Source of the DNA: Flexifilum sp046719065 | GTDB lineage: Bacteria; Chloroflexota; Anaerolineae; Aggregatilineales; Phototrophicaceae | DNA length: 64,000 nt | Direction: 5' to 3' | Assembly: GCA_046719065.1 (NCBI GenBank) | Contig: JBDNDP010000015.1 | Coordinates: 1-64,000, forward strand | In this document: one piece after another, positions 24,859 to 33,109 of the stretch | Numbering within the stretch: position 1 is the first letter of the stretch | How the letters are laid out: each line of letters begins with the position of its first letter | Notes under the pieces: generated by a model | Database searches by the model: none | Told to the model about the DNA's origin: nothing | What the model saw: only the letters and a program-made list of their open reading frames with translations | Program-made: the position numbers and the translations under genes

Positions 24859-26282
24859 GCGATGCGCCGGTCATCCATTGGTTTCGCCGTGATCTGCGCT
24901 TGAGCGACAACACTGCGCTCGCGGCCGCGCTCCGGACCAATGCGCCCGTCCTCCCTTTGTTCATCTTCGATCCAGCCTTACTTGCCGGAGAGCGCTTTAG
25001 CAGCGCACGGCTGGCATTTATGCTGAAAGGGCTGCAGGCGATCGCAGAAGCGATCAAACAGTTTGGAGGCAATCTCTTCGTTCGCCACGGCGATCCGCAA
25101 GTCGTACTGCCCCAATTAGTTGACCAAGTGGGCGCGCAAGCGGTTTACTGGAATCGTGACTATTCTCCTTACGCGCGCCATCGAGATGCTGCGCTTGAAC
25201 GGGCGCTGGCCATTCCCATTTATTCGTTTGACGATTTACTGCTGCATGAACCCGGGTCCGTGCTCAAAGAGGATGGACAGCCCTACACCATCTATACCCC
25301 TTTTTGGCGACGCTGGGCATCACGCCCCAAGCCCGCGCCAATCTCCGTACGACTTGAGCGCGGCTGCTTTTGTACATCAGATGCTGTTAGCCCAGATAAC
25401 CTGCCAACAGCGGCTGAACTGGGCTGCGCGGATGCGATCGCTGTGCCAGAGGCAGGCGAGAGAGTAGCTCGGCGTCGGCTGGAAGCTTTTATCGAGCAGG
25501 ATATCTTTCAGTATGCCGAACGCCGCAACGACCTCGTTGCTGAGCCGTTTACGGATCCTGCGCCAAAGGGAACTAGCTATTTATCGCCTTACATTCGCTT
25601 CGGCATGCTTTCCCCACGCCAGTTGTACGCAGCAGCCGCTAAAGCGCGCGATGCTGCCTCGAGCCGAACTAGCCGCGCATCGGCCGAAACTTGGATCGGC
25701 GAGCTGGCTTGGCGGGAATTCTACACTCACATTCTCTATCACTTTCCGCAGGTGCTCAATACCAGTTTTCGCCCTGAGTATGAAAATGTTGAATGGCGCA
25801 GCGCGCCGGCGGAGCTTGAGCGATGGCAGGCTGGGCAAACGGGATTTCCGATCGTTGATGCTGCCATGCGTCAGCTCAACACTATCGGCTGGATGCACAA
25901 CCGCGCCCGGATGATCGTCGCCAGCTTTCTGACCAAGGATTTGCTTATTTACTGGCGAGAGGGCGAAACCTATTTCATGCGTCGCCTCATTGATGGCGAT
26001 CCGGCAGCGAACAATGGGGGCTGGCAGTGGTCTGCCGGAACAGGCACCGATGCACAGCCGTACTTCCGCATTTTTAACCCTGTCTCGCAGTCTCAGAAAT
26101 TTGACCCGAACGGCGCCTACATTCGTCGGTGGGTGCCAGAGCTGCGGGATGTGCCCGCTAAGTTCATCCATGCGCCGTGGCAGTTGGATGAACCTCCGCG
26201 CGCTTACCCACCGCCTATGATCGACCATTCGGCCGCGCGCGCGCGTACTTTAACCGCCTTCAAAGCGATCAAAATCTCATGA
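24855..26282 (+). CDS. phrB: Deoxyribodipyrimidine photolyase
   Basis: A 475-residue photolyase with the normal domain order. The N-terminal antenna Rossmann domain is VIHWFRRDLRLSDNTALAAAL, and the C-terminal FAD domain has GELAWREFYTHIL, MHNRARMIVASFLTKDLL and DGDPAANNGGWQWSAGTGTD. The last of these is the signature for CPD repair enzymes that use a tryptophan electron chain. It repairs UV-induced cyclobutane dimers under blue light. It overlaps its neighbours by ATGA at both ends. Confidence 0.95.
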   Translation: MSDAPVIHWFRRDLRLSDNTALAAALRTNAPVLPLFIFDPALLAGERFSSARLAFMLKGLQAIAEAIKQFGGNLFVRHGDPQVVLPQLVDQVGAQAVYWNRDYSPYARHRDAALERALAIPIYSFDDLLLHEPGSVLKEDGQPYTIYTPFWRRWASRPKPAPISVRLERGCFCTSDAVSPDNLPTAAELGCADAIAVPEAGERVARRRLEAFIEQDIFQYAERRNDLVAEPFTDPAPKGTSYLSPYIRFGMLSPRQLYAAAAKARDAASSRTSRASAETWIGELAWREFYTHILYHFPQVLNTSFRPEYENVEWRSAPAELERWQAGQTGFPIVDAAMRQLNTIGWMHNRARMIVASFLTKDLLIYWREGETYFMRRLIDGDPAANNGGWQWSAGTGTDAQPYFRIFNPVSQSQKFDPNGAYIRRWVPELRDVPAKFIHAPWQLDEPPRAYPPPMIDHSAARARTLTAFKAIKIS

Positions 26283-27280
26283 AACGATGGCTGCTTCGCA
26301 TTCTGGTTTTCTTGCTGATCGTGATCTTCATTGTGCCTCTGCTCATCCCCTTGCCTCCAGATGGAGTTGCGGCTGAGACGCTGGCCGATCCAGATGGCCG
26401 TTTCATCGATGTGAATGGGCTGCAAACTTATTTCATCGAACGTGGCCCGAGTAACGGGCAGCCGGTTCTGCTGCTGCACGGGTGGGGCGCTTCGACTTTT
26501 TCTTGGCGCGATAACATCGACGCGCTGGTAGAGTACGGCTACCGCGTCATCGCTTTTGACCGGCCGCCCTATGGCCTTTCGGCCAAAGCTGGCGACAACC
26601 TGCCCCTAACACAGAGCCAGCAAGCTGTTTTCACCGCGGCCTTTATGGATGCGCTCCAGCTTGAGCGCGCAGCGCTGATCGGGCACAGCATGGGGGCTGG
26701 CACGATCGGGTATTTCGCTGCGGCGTTTCCAGAACGAGTCGACAAGCTGGTTTTTGTTGGCGGCGCGCCACGAATTGGCGAAGCGCAAGGCGGCAGCTCA
26801 CGACTTAACGATTCGCTCGGCGTCCCAACTATCGTCAACAGCGTCTTAGAATTTCCGTCGTTCAACCGGTGGGCGCGTATTTTGGCGCGGGCATTCGTGC
26901 GGCCTGAAACGTTCACCGACTTACAACGCAGCGCTTATTATGACCCGTCTATCGTCACTGAAGAAGTCGCAGCAGGCTACCAGCGACAGCTTCAGGTGGT
27001 CGGTTGGGATGAAGCCCTGATCAAAATTTTATCCGGCCGTGGTTTCGGCGATCAGCCGCTCACTCCTGAGCAAATCCAAGCCATTGAAGCGCCCGCGCTG
27101 ATTGTTTGGGGTGAGAACGATACGTGGGTGCCCCTAGAAGCTGGCGAGCGCCTGCGCGAACTGCTGCCGAATGTTGAGTGGGTCGTTTATCCTCAAGTAG
27201 GGCATCTCCCCATGGAAGAGGTGCCAGCGCGGTTTAATGCTGATATCTTGTCTTTCTTGAGAGGGGAAGCTAGTGAATAA
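26279..27280 (+). CDS. Membrane-anchored alpha/beta hydrolase
   Basis: 333 residues. An N-terminal hydrophobic helix (residues 5-27, LLRILVFLLIVIFIVPLLIP) serves as signal anchor and is followed by an alpha/beta-hydrolase domain. The oxyanion region is LLHGWGASTFSW, the nucleophile elbow GHSMGAG (Ser near 144), the acid is in VWGENDTWVP, and the His is in QVGHLPMEE. The substrate is unknown. It overlaps the photolyase gene by 4 bp and the TspO-like gene by 8 bp. Confidence 0.87.
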   Translation: MKRWLLRILVFLLIVIFIVPLLIPLPPDGVAAETLADPDGRFIDVNGLQTYFIERGPSNGQPVLLLHGWGASTFSWRDNIDALVEYGYRVIAFDRPPYGLSAKAGDNLPLTQSQQAVFTAAFMDALQLERAALIGHSMGAGTIGYFAAAFPERVDKLVFVGGAPRIGEAQGGSSRLNDSLGVPTIVNSVLEFPSFNRWARILARAFVRPETFTDLQRSAYYDPSIVTEEVAAGYQRQLQVVGWDEALIKILSGRGFGDQPLTPEQIQAIEAPALIVWGENDTWVPLEAGERLRELLPNVEWVVYPQVGHLPMEEVPARFNADILSFLRGEASE

Positions 27281-28055
27281 AGATGTCGTTCGACAGACTG
27301 TCAATCTTGCCGCCGTGATTGTCACGCTTACGATCAACGCTCTGTCACAAGCGCTGCCGTTTAACAACCAAACCAGCGCCGAAATCGCTAATCGCTTCAC
27401 CGATAACTACTTCTTGCCTGCCAATTATGTGTTCAGCATTTGGGGTGTCATTTATATCGGGTTGATCGCCTTTGGTATTTTTCAGGCCTTGCCCTCGCAG
27501 CGTGAAAACTCACGTTTGCGTCGTGTTGGCTATTGGTTTTTGATTGGCAGCATTGGCAATTCTGCATGGCTCTTTCTATTCCACTATGAGCTATTCGCTT
27601 TGAGCACTGTGGCAATGGTCGTGCTGCTCGTTTCGCTTGTGGTTACTTACTTGCGTATTCGCCAGGGCGCTGACTCTATCTCGACTGCTGAACAGCTCTG
27701 CGTGCACGTACCTTTCAGCGTTTACCTCGGCTGGATTACAGTGGCCACAGTTGCGAACATTACTTATGTGCTGCTCGATAGCCGCTGGGATGGTTTTGGC
27801 GTCGGCTATGAGGTCTGGGGAATTGTGATGATCGTCGTGGCCGCGCTCATCGCAGGGGCCTTTGCTTTCATCAACCGCGATGTCATTTATGCTGCCGTCA
27901 TTGTTTGGTCGTTTGCCGGCATCCTTGTTCGCCATGTTGATGTGAACGCTGTGGCAGCCGCTGCCGGGGTGATGGCAGTGGCGGTTGGAGCAGTAGCAGT
28001 CGTCAGCTTTTTGACGCGTCAGTCGAAGAACGGCCTTCAACATGGCCGGCTATAA
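27273..28055 (+). CDS. TspO/MBR-like tryptophan-rich membrane protein
   Basis: A 260-residue polytopic protein with about eight hydrophobic segments. NYVFSIWGVIYIGLIAFGIFQ and IGSIGNSAWLFLFHYE match the tryptophan-rich sensory/TspO-like family, which is often found in light- and oxygen-responsive bacterial gene clusters. The start is GTG (27273), preceded by GAGAGGGGA and overlapping the previous stop. A porphyrin or sensory role is possible by family only. Confidence 0.75.
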   Translation: MNKDVVRQTVNLAAVIVTLTINALSQALPFNNQTSAEIANRFTDNYFLPANYVFSIWGVIYIGLIAFGIFQALPSQRENSRLRRVGYWFLIGSIGNSAWLFLFHYELFALSTVAMVVLLVSLVVTYLRIRQGADSISTAEQLCVHVPFSVYLGWITVATVANITYVLLDSRWDGFGVGYEVWGIVMIVVAALIAGAFAFINRDVIYAAVIVWSFAGILVRHVDVNAVAAAAGVMAVAVGAVAVVSFLTRQSKNGLQHGRL

Positions 28056-28069
28056 CAAAGGAGTTGGAC

Positions 28070-28702
28070 GTGCCTGAAGCTTTGATCTGGGGTGCTTCCG
28101 GTGGCATCGGAGGCGCGCTCGTGCGCTTGCTTAAAAACAACGGTTGGCGCGTTTACGCGGCAGCGCGCGATGAGCAGCGCGTCCCTGCTGAGGCGGACCT
28201 TATTTGCTCATTCGATGCGAGCAATGACTTCAGCATTCAGCAAGTTGCCCTACAAGTCGCTCAAGAAGGCGGCAGCCTCGATATGGTCGTTTACGCGGCA
28301 GGTGGATTGGTTGCTGCCACTATTGACTCATTCGACGCCATGACGTGGAAGTCAGTCCTCGATGCCAATCTGAATGGCGCGCAGAGAGCCGCTCGCGAGG
28401 GCATACACTTGCTTCGAGAAGGGGGCCATATGATGTTCCTTGGCGCCTATGTCGATAAGATCACGCTGCCGAAGTTCGGCGCTTATGCGGCTGCTAAGGC
28501 TGGCCTCGAACCGCTCGTGACCATCCTTCAGAAGGAAAACCGAAAGCTCAAATTTACGTTAGCGCAGCTGGGTGCTGTTGAGACGCCGTTTTGGGCCAAT
28601 GTCCCTTTCAGTTTGCCAAAAACAGCTAGTAAGCCGGAAACCATCGCGCAGGCGCTGCTTGCAAGGTTTGAGAGTGGCGAAAGTGGCCTCCTTGATTTGT
28701 GA
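28070..28702 (+). CDS. Short-chain dehydrogenase/reductase
   Basis: A 210-residue SDR. It has the cofactor motif IWGASGGIGGALVRLL (residues 5-20), the NAG-like motif in VVYAAGGLVAAT and the catalytic pair in FGAYAAAKAGLE (Tyr-xxx-Lys). The GTG at 28070 is preferred because AAAGGAG lies 6 bases upstream; a TTG at 28064 is too close to it. It is the last gene of the photolyase operon. The substrate is unknown. Confidence 0.85.
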   Translation: MPEALIWGASGGIGGALVRLLKNNGWRVYAAARDEQRVPAEADLICSFDASNDFSIQQVALQVAQEGGSLDMVVYAAGGLVAATIDSFDAMTWKSVLDANLNGAQRAAREGIHLLREGGHMMFLGAYVDKITLPKFGAYAAAKAGLEPLVTILQKENRKLKFTLAQLGAVETPFWANVPFSLPKTASKPETIAQALLARFESGESGLLDL

Positions 28703-28706
28703 TCCG

Positions 28707-28725
28707 CTGCTGCTGTAGCAGTTTT
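28707..28725 (+). terminator. Weak terminator after the SDR gene
   Basis: CTGCT (28707-28711) pairs with AGCAG (28717-28721) over 5 bases and is followed by TTTT. The stem is short, but it lies exactly between the SDR stop and the argG promoter. Confidence 0.4.
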
Positions 28726-28729
28726 CGAC

Positions 28730-28757
28730 TTGACAAGTCGTTCGGCTGCGTTATGCT
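28730..28757 (+). promoter_or_regulatory. Promoter of the argG leader transcript
   Basis: Consensus TTGACA (28730-28735), 16-base spacer, TATGCT (28752-28757). The expected transcription start is at about 28763-28765, on or next to the ATG of the leader peptide (28764), so the leader mRNA would be leaderless. No Shine-Dalgarno precedes that ATG. Confidence 0.7.
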
Positions 28758-28763
28758 TATCAT

Positions 28764-28853
28764 ATGAACTGCGAGCACAAACGGTTCGTCTTTCGCCTGC
28801 GTCGTCGCCGTGATCGATATGGGTCCGGCGGCTTCTTGCTGCGCAGCGGTTGA
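28764..28853 (+). CDS. Arginine-rich leader peptide of argG
   Basis: A 29-codon open frame that matches no structural protein. It encodes eight Arg residues (positions 7, 11, 13-16, 18, 27), including four consecutive CGN codons at 28800-28811, and ends with TGA at 28851-28853. It lies between a consensus promoter and an intrinsic terminator, directly ahead of argininosuccinate synthase. Composition and position are those of a ribosome-stalling attenuation peptide, comparable in logic to the his or trp leaders of Proteobacteria. The peptide product itself probably has no other function. I know of no homologous leader, so the name is descriptive. Confidence 0.75.
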   Translation: MNCEHKRFVFRLRRRRDRYGSGGFLLRSG

Positions 28854-28902
28854 AAGGCAATCGCTTCGACTCGAAGACCTCGGACCCATTCGAGGTCTTT
28901 TT
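28804..28902 (+). promoter_or_regulatory. Three-state transcription attenuator for argGH
   Basis: Three mutually exclusive helices can be drawn. 1:2 pairs 28804-28810, inside Arg codons 14-16, with 28826-28832 (7 bp, one GU). 2:3, the antiterminator, pairs 28819-28827 with 28881-28889 (9 bp perfect: ATGGGTCCG/CGGACCCAT) and extends by GU, GC and a 4-bp block to 28835:28873 with two mismatches. 3:4, the terminator, pairs AAGACCTCG 28874-28882 with CGAGGTCTT 28891-28899 and is followed by a T-run to 28902. A ribosome stalled at the Arg run would block segment 1, free segment 2 for the antiterminator and let transcription reach argG. With charged tRNA-Arg plentiful, the terminator forms. Confidence 0.8.
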
Positions 28903-28927
28903 GTTTGCCACTACTTAGGAGAGGGTC

Positions 28928-30190
<1,263 letters not shown>

Positions 30191-30211
30191 TCGGCGGCGA
30201 GGGAGAGGACG

Positions 30212-31600
30212 ATGAGGCTGTGGGGAGGGCGTTTCAGCGAACCCAGCGCTGCTGAGCTGCGCGCGCTTAATGACAGTTTGAGCTTTGACCAACGCCTCGC
30301 GCTGCATGATATTGCGGGGAGCCTCGCCTATGCACGAGCGCTCGCTGCGGCTGGTGTGCTTCAGGCGCGTGAAGCTGAGACGATTATTTCCGGTCTAGAG
30401 CAAGTACGCGCAGAGTTTGAGGCGGGCGTTTTTCAGTTCGGGCCATTTGATGAGGATATTCACACGGCTGTTGAACGACGTTTGACCGAGTTAGTTGGGC
30501 CAGTTGGGGGCAAACTGCACACCGGCCGCAGCCGCAACGATCAAGTCGCCACGGATGTTCGTTTATGGACGCGCGAGGCGCTTGCAGTCATAGATGGGCT
30601 TTTGGCCAGTGTGCAGTGGGCGCTGCTTCAACGTGCCCGCGAACATCTAGAAACGCTGATGCCCGGCTATACCCATTTTCAACCCGCACAGCCGATCACG
30701 GCGGGCCATTGGTTGCTCAGTTTTTTCTGGATGTTTGCGCGCGATCGAGAACGGTTGATCGACTGCCAACGACGGGTCAATGTTTCACCGTTGGGCAGTG
30801 GGGCGCTAGCGGGCACGCCGTTCGCAGTCGACCGGGCAGCGCTGGCGGAAGCGCTTGGCTTTGCTTCGCATAGTCATAACAGCTTGGACGCCGTCAGCGA
30901 TCGCGATTTTGTCGCTGAGACGCTGTTTGTGTTTGCTTTGATCGGAGTACACCTCAGCCGGCTGGCGGAAGATATCATCCTCTACAGCAACCCTTCGCTT
31001 GGGTTTGTGATGCTCGATGAGCGCTATAGCACCGGTTCGAGTTTAATGCCTCAGAAACGCAATGCCGATCCGATGGAGCTGACGCGCGGCAAGGCCGGCC
31101 GCTTGCTCGGAAACTTGGCCGGTTTGCTCGCAACTTTGAAAGGTCTGCCCAGTGCGTATAACAAAGATTTGCAAGAGGATAAAGAACCGCTGTTCGACTC
31201 TTTTGATGCGCTGCAGCGCTTACTGCCAGTCGTAGCGGCCGTCATCGCTAGCCTGCGCTTCAACTCCGATCGGATGCGCTCCGCCTTGACGGCGGATATG
31301 CTCGCGACCGATCTAGCGGATTATTTGGTCAAGCGCGATATACCGTTCCGAGAAGCCCATCATATCGTCGGCGAAGCGGTTCGGCTAGCAGCAGAGCAGG
31401 GCGTCACTTTGAACGAACTTCCACTGACGACTCTCCGCAAGCTGTCGAAGCTGTTTGATGAGGATGTTCAGTCTGTGTTCGATTTCCACGCCTCGGTGAG
31501 GCGTCGCACAGCCGACGGCGGAACTGCGCCTGAAGCAGTTCAACGGCAGATCGATGAAGCTGAAGCGCTGATGGCCAAGCTCGCTATATACTGGACGTGA
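30212..31600 (+). CDS. argH: Argininosuccinate lyase
   Basis: 462 residues, typical length. It cleaves argininosuccinate to arginine and fumarate. It begins LWGGRFSEP, has LHTGRSRNDQVATD, the catalytic-His segment MPGYTHFQPAQPIT, and the superfamily signature GSSLMPQKRNADPMEL. GGGAGAGG precedes the ATG. It is the last gene of the argGH unit. Confidence 0.96.
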   Translation: MRLWGGRFSEPSAAELRALNDSLSFDQRLALHDIAGSLAYARALAAAGVLQAREAETIISGLEQVRAEFEAGVFQFGPFDEDIHTAVERRLTELVGPVGGKLHTGRSRNDQVATDVRLWTREALAVIDGLLASVQWALLQRAREHLETLMPGYTHFQPAQPITAGHWLLSFFWMFARDRERLIDCQRRVNVSPLGSGALAGTPFAVDRAALAEALGFASHSHNSLDAVSDRDFVAETLFVFALIGVHLSRLAEDIILYSNPSLGFVMLDERYSTGSSLMPQKRNADPMELTRGKAGRLLGNLAGLLATLKGLPSAYNKDLQEDKEPLFDSFDALQRLLPVVAAVIASLRFNSDRMRSALTADMLATDLADYLVKRDIPFREAHHIVGEAVRLAAEQGVTLNELPLTTLRKLSKLFDEDVQSVFDFHASVRRRTADGGTAPEAVQRQIDEAEALMAKLAIYWT

Positions 31601-31616
31601 TGCACAAATGGATGCG

Positions 31617-31653
31617 GGCAGGTTGTACGAATTTGCACGATCTGCCATTTTTG
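31617..31653 (+). terminator. Possible argGH terminator
   Basis: GGCAG (31617-31621) can pair with CTGCC (31642-31646) just before ATTTTTG. The stem is only 5 bp with a 20-base loop, so support is weak; it sits just ahead of the ilv promoter. Confidence 0.3.
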
Positions 31654-31666
31654 TTTCTCTAAAGGG

Positions 31667-31716
31667 TTGACAGCGCTAGTGAATATCGTTACATTTTATA
31701 TCAAGTGCGTTATAAA
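31667..31716 (+). promoter_or_regulatory. Promoter(s) of the ilv-leu leader
   Basis: TTGACA (31667-31672), 17 bases, TACATT (31690-31695). An overlapping alternative is GTTACA (31688-31693), 17 bases, TATAAA (31711-31716). The second would start transcription near 31722-31724, only a few bases before the leader ATG at 31728. Confidence 0.65.
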
Positions 31717-31727
31717 CAGAGTCTAAC

Positions 31728-31805
31728 ATGCAGATCAGCCAGCGCATCTCCATTAGCATTAGCCTTATTACGATCGTACTCGTCCTTATTGGTGGCGGGC
31801 TATAA
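31728..31805 (+). CDS. Branched-chain amino-acid leader peptide
   Basis: A 25-codon open frame in which 13 residues are branched-chain amino acids: seven Ile, four Leu and two Val, concentrated between positions 7 and 21. It ends TAA at 31803-31805. It lies between a promoter and a strong intrinsic terminator ahead of ilvE and the whole ilv-leu operon. By analogy with the enterobacterial ilv and leu leaders it should act as a ribosome sensor for charged tRNA-Ile/Leu/Val. I know of no sequence homologue, and the inference rests on composition and placement. Confidence 0.75.
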   Translation: MQISQRISISISLITIVLVLIGGGL

Positions 31806-31806
31806 A

Positions 31807-31871
31807 TGCTTGGGTGCTGATGGTAGCGCAGTGTGAATGAGTGAAAAAGCCCCCAAGCAGGGGGTTTTTTT
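31807..31871 (+). promoter_or_regulatory. Attenuator and terminator of the ilv-leu operon
   Basis: The terminator is CCCCC (31850-31854), loop AAGCA, GGGGG (31860-31864) and seven T, with an A5 tract before it. The antiterminator pairs TGCTTGGG (31807-31814) with CCCAAGCA (31852-31859) perfectly and continues GCT 31816-31818 with AGC 31848-31850 after one mismatch, covering the terminator 5' arm. A candidate 1:2 helix pairs 31750-31758, within leader codons 8-11, with 31815-31823 (9 bp, one GU), overlapping the antiterminator's end. The pairings are seen in sequence; the mechanism is inferred. Confidence 0.78.
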
Positions 31872-31893
31872 GTGCTAAGGAGCGTATCTTTAA

Positions 31894-32142
31894 ATGAACG
31901 GGCCCCGGGGCTGTGCTGAACAGCCGGCAGCGAAAGCAGCGATGAGTGCATCGACTTCTTGGAAGTCACAGCACGCCGGGGCGCGCACTGCGGCCAGCGC
32001 CAGCGCTTTTTCTGGCCCGCAGGTGGTCGCTCATCGTGGCTCACCAGTTATTGTGACGCGCTTTCCACTCGTCAAGGTCATTCTCAGGCCTGCGCAGAGG
32101 AAAGCGCGTTTTTTTTCGCGCGCATCGCAAGGAGCTCAATAA
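31894..32142 (+). CDS. Doubtful 82-codon frame ahead of ilvE
   Basis: The 270 bp between the attenuator terminator and ilvE contain an open frame with AAGGAG 12 bases before its ATG and a stop that overlaps the ilvE start (TAATG). The product would be Ala/Arg/Ser-rich with no recognisable domain. It may be a coupling frame that delivers ribosomes to ilvE, a second regulatory leader, or chance. Its codon pattern gives no clear evidence of selection. Confidence 0.25.
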   Translation: MNGPRGCAEQPAAKAAMSASTSWKSQHAGARTAASASAFSGPQVVAHRGSPVIVTRFPLVKVILRPAQRKARFFSRASQGAQ

Positions 32143-33074
32143 TGCCGGCACCTTATGTCTGGAAAAATGGTGAATTCATCGCGTGGGAAGCAGCGACAGT
32201 GCATGTCACCGCGCATGCACTGCATTATGGTTCGAGCGTGTTTGAAGGCATTCGGGCTTACGCCACCCCGGCCGGCCCTGCGGTTTTTCGGCTGGGGCCG
32301 CACATACAGCGGCTGCTGAACTCGAGCAAAATTGCGCGCATCGATGTGCCATACAGTGAGGATGAACTAAACGAAGCGGTGCTTGAGACGATCCGCCGCA
32401 ACGGTCATGAGGCCTGCTATGTTCGCCCGCTGGTGATGCGTGGGGCAGGCCCGCTGGGCGTCGAAGGTCGGAAGAACCCGACCGATGTGTTTATTCTGAC
32501 TATGGAATGGGGACGCTATCTCGGCCCAGAGGCGATCGAGCACGGCGTGGATGTTCAGGTCAGCTCATGGCGGCGCATCGCCCCCGATACATTCGCCTCA
32601 CTGGCTAAGATCGGCGGCCAATACGTTAACAGCCAGTTTATCTCGATGGAGGCGCACGATAACGGCTTTCATGAAGGAATTGCGCTCGATATTAACGGCT
32701 TAGTCAGCGAAGGCGCCGGAGAAAATATCTTCGTTATTTATCGCGGGGAGGTCTATACCCCTAGCATCAGCTCGTCGATCTTGATGGGCATCACGCGCGA
32801 TTGTGCACTGACGATCTTACGCGATCTGGGCTATGTTGTGCATTTTGAGCCAATTCCGCGCGAGATGCTTTATATTGCTGATGAGATCTTTTTCACGGGC
32901 ACTGCCGCAGAGATCACGCCTGTGCGCTCGGTTGACCGGATCGCCATTGGCACTGGCACGCGCGGTCCGGTCACGAAGGCAGTGCAAGATGAATTCTTTG
33001 CAATCACTTCAGGACAAAAACCAGATCTTTATGGCTGGCTAACGCCAGTCCGCCAGACCGAGCCGGGCAGTTAG
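32142..33074 (+). CDS. ilvE: Branched-chain amino-acid aminotransferase
   Basis: A 310-residue fold-type IV PLP aminotransferase. It begins PYVWKNGEFIAWEAATVHV, has ALHYGSSVFEGIRAY, and carries the class-IV signature region GLVSEGAGENIFVIYRGEVY, in which Glu contacts PLP. It carries out the last transamination for Ile, Leu and Val. The ATG at 32142 follows AAGGAG with 6-8 bases between. It is the first structural gene of the operon. Confidence 0.93.
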   Translation: MPAPYVWKNGEFIAWEAATVHVTAHALHYGSSVFEGIRAYATPAGPAVFRLGPHIQRLLNSSKIARIDVPYSEDELNEAVLETIRRNGHEACYVRPLVMRGAGPLGVEGRKNPTDVFILTMEWGRYLGPEAIEHGVDVQVSSWRRIAPDTFASLAKIGGQYVNSQFISMEAHDNGFHEGIALDINGLVSEGAGENIFVIYRGEVYTPSISSSILMGITRDCALTILRDLGYVVHFEPIPREMLYIADEIFFTGTAAEITPVRSVDRIAIGTGTRGPVTKAVQDEFFAITSGQKPDLYGWLTPVRQTEPGS

Positions 33075-33109
33075 TCGATGGAGTGCACGCTAAACAAGGG
33101 AGAAAGACT

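Noticed and set aside
31676..32044. Minus-strand open frame of 122 codons across the ilv leader
   Set aside because: It would read through the terminator and leader peptide in antisense, has low-complexity content, and has no ribosome site or promoter of note.
32104..32124. Hairpin with a T8 loop just before ilvE
   Set aside because: The T-run is in the loop rather than after the stem, so it is not an intrinsic terminator, and it is adjacent to the ilvE ribosome site by chance.
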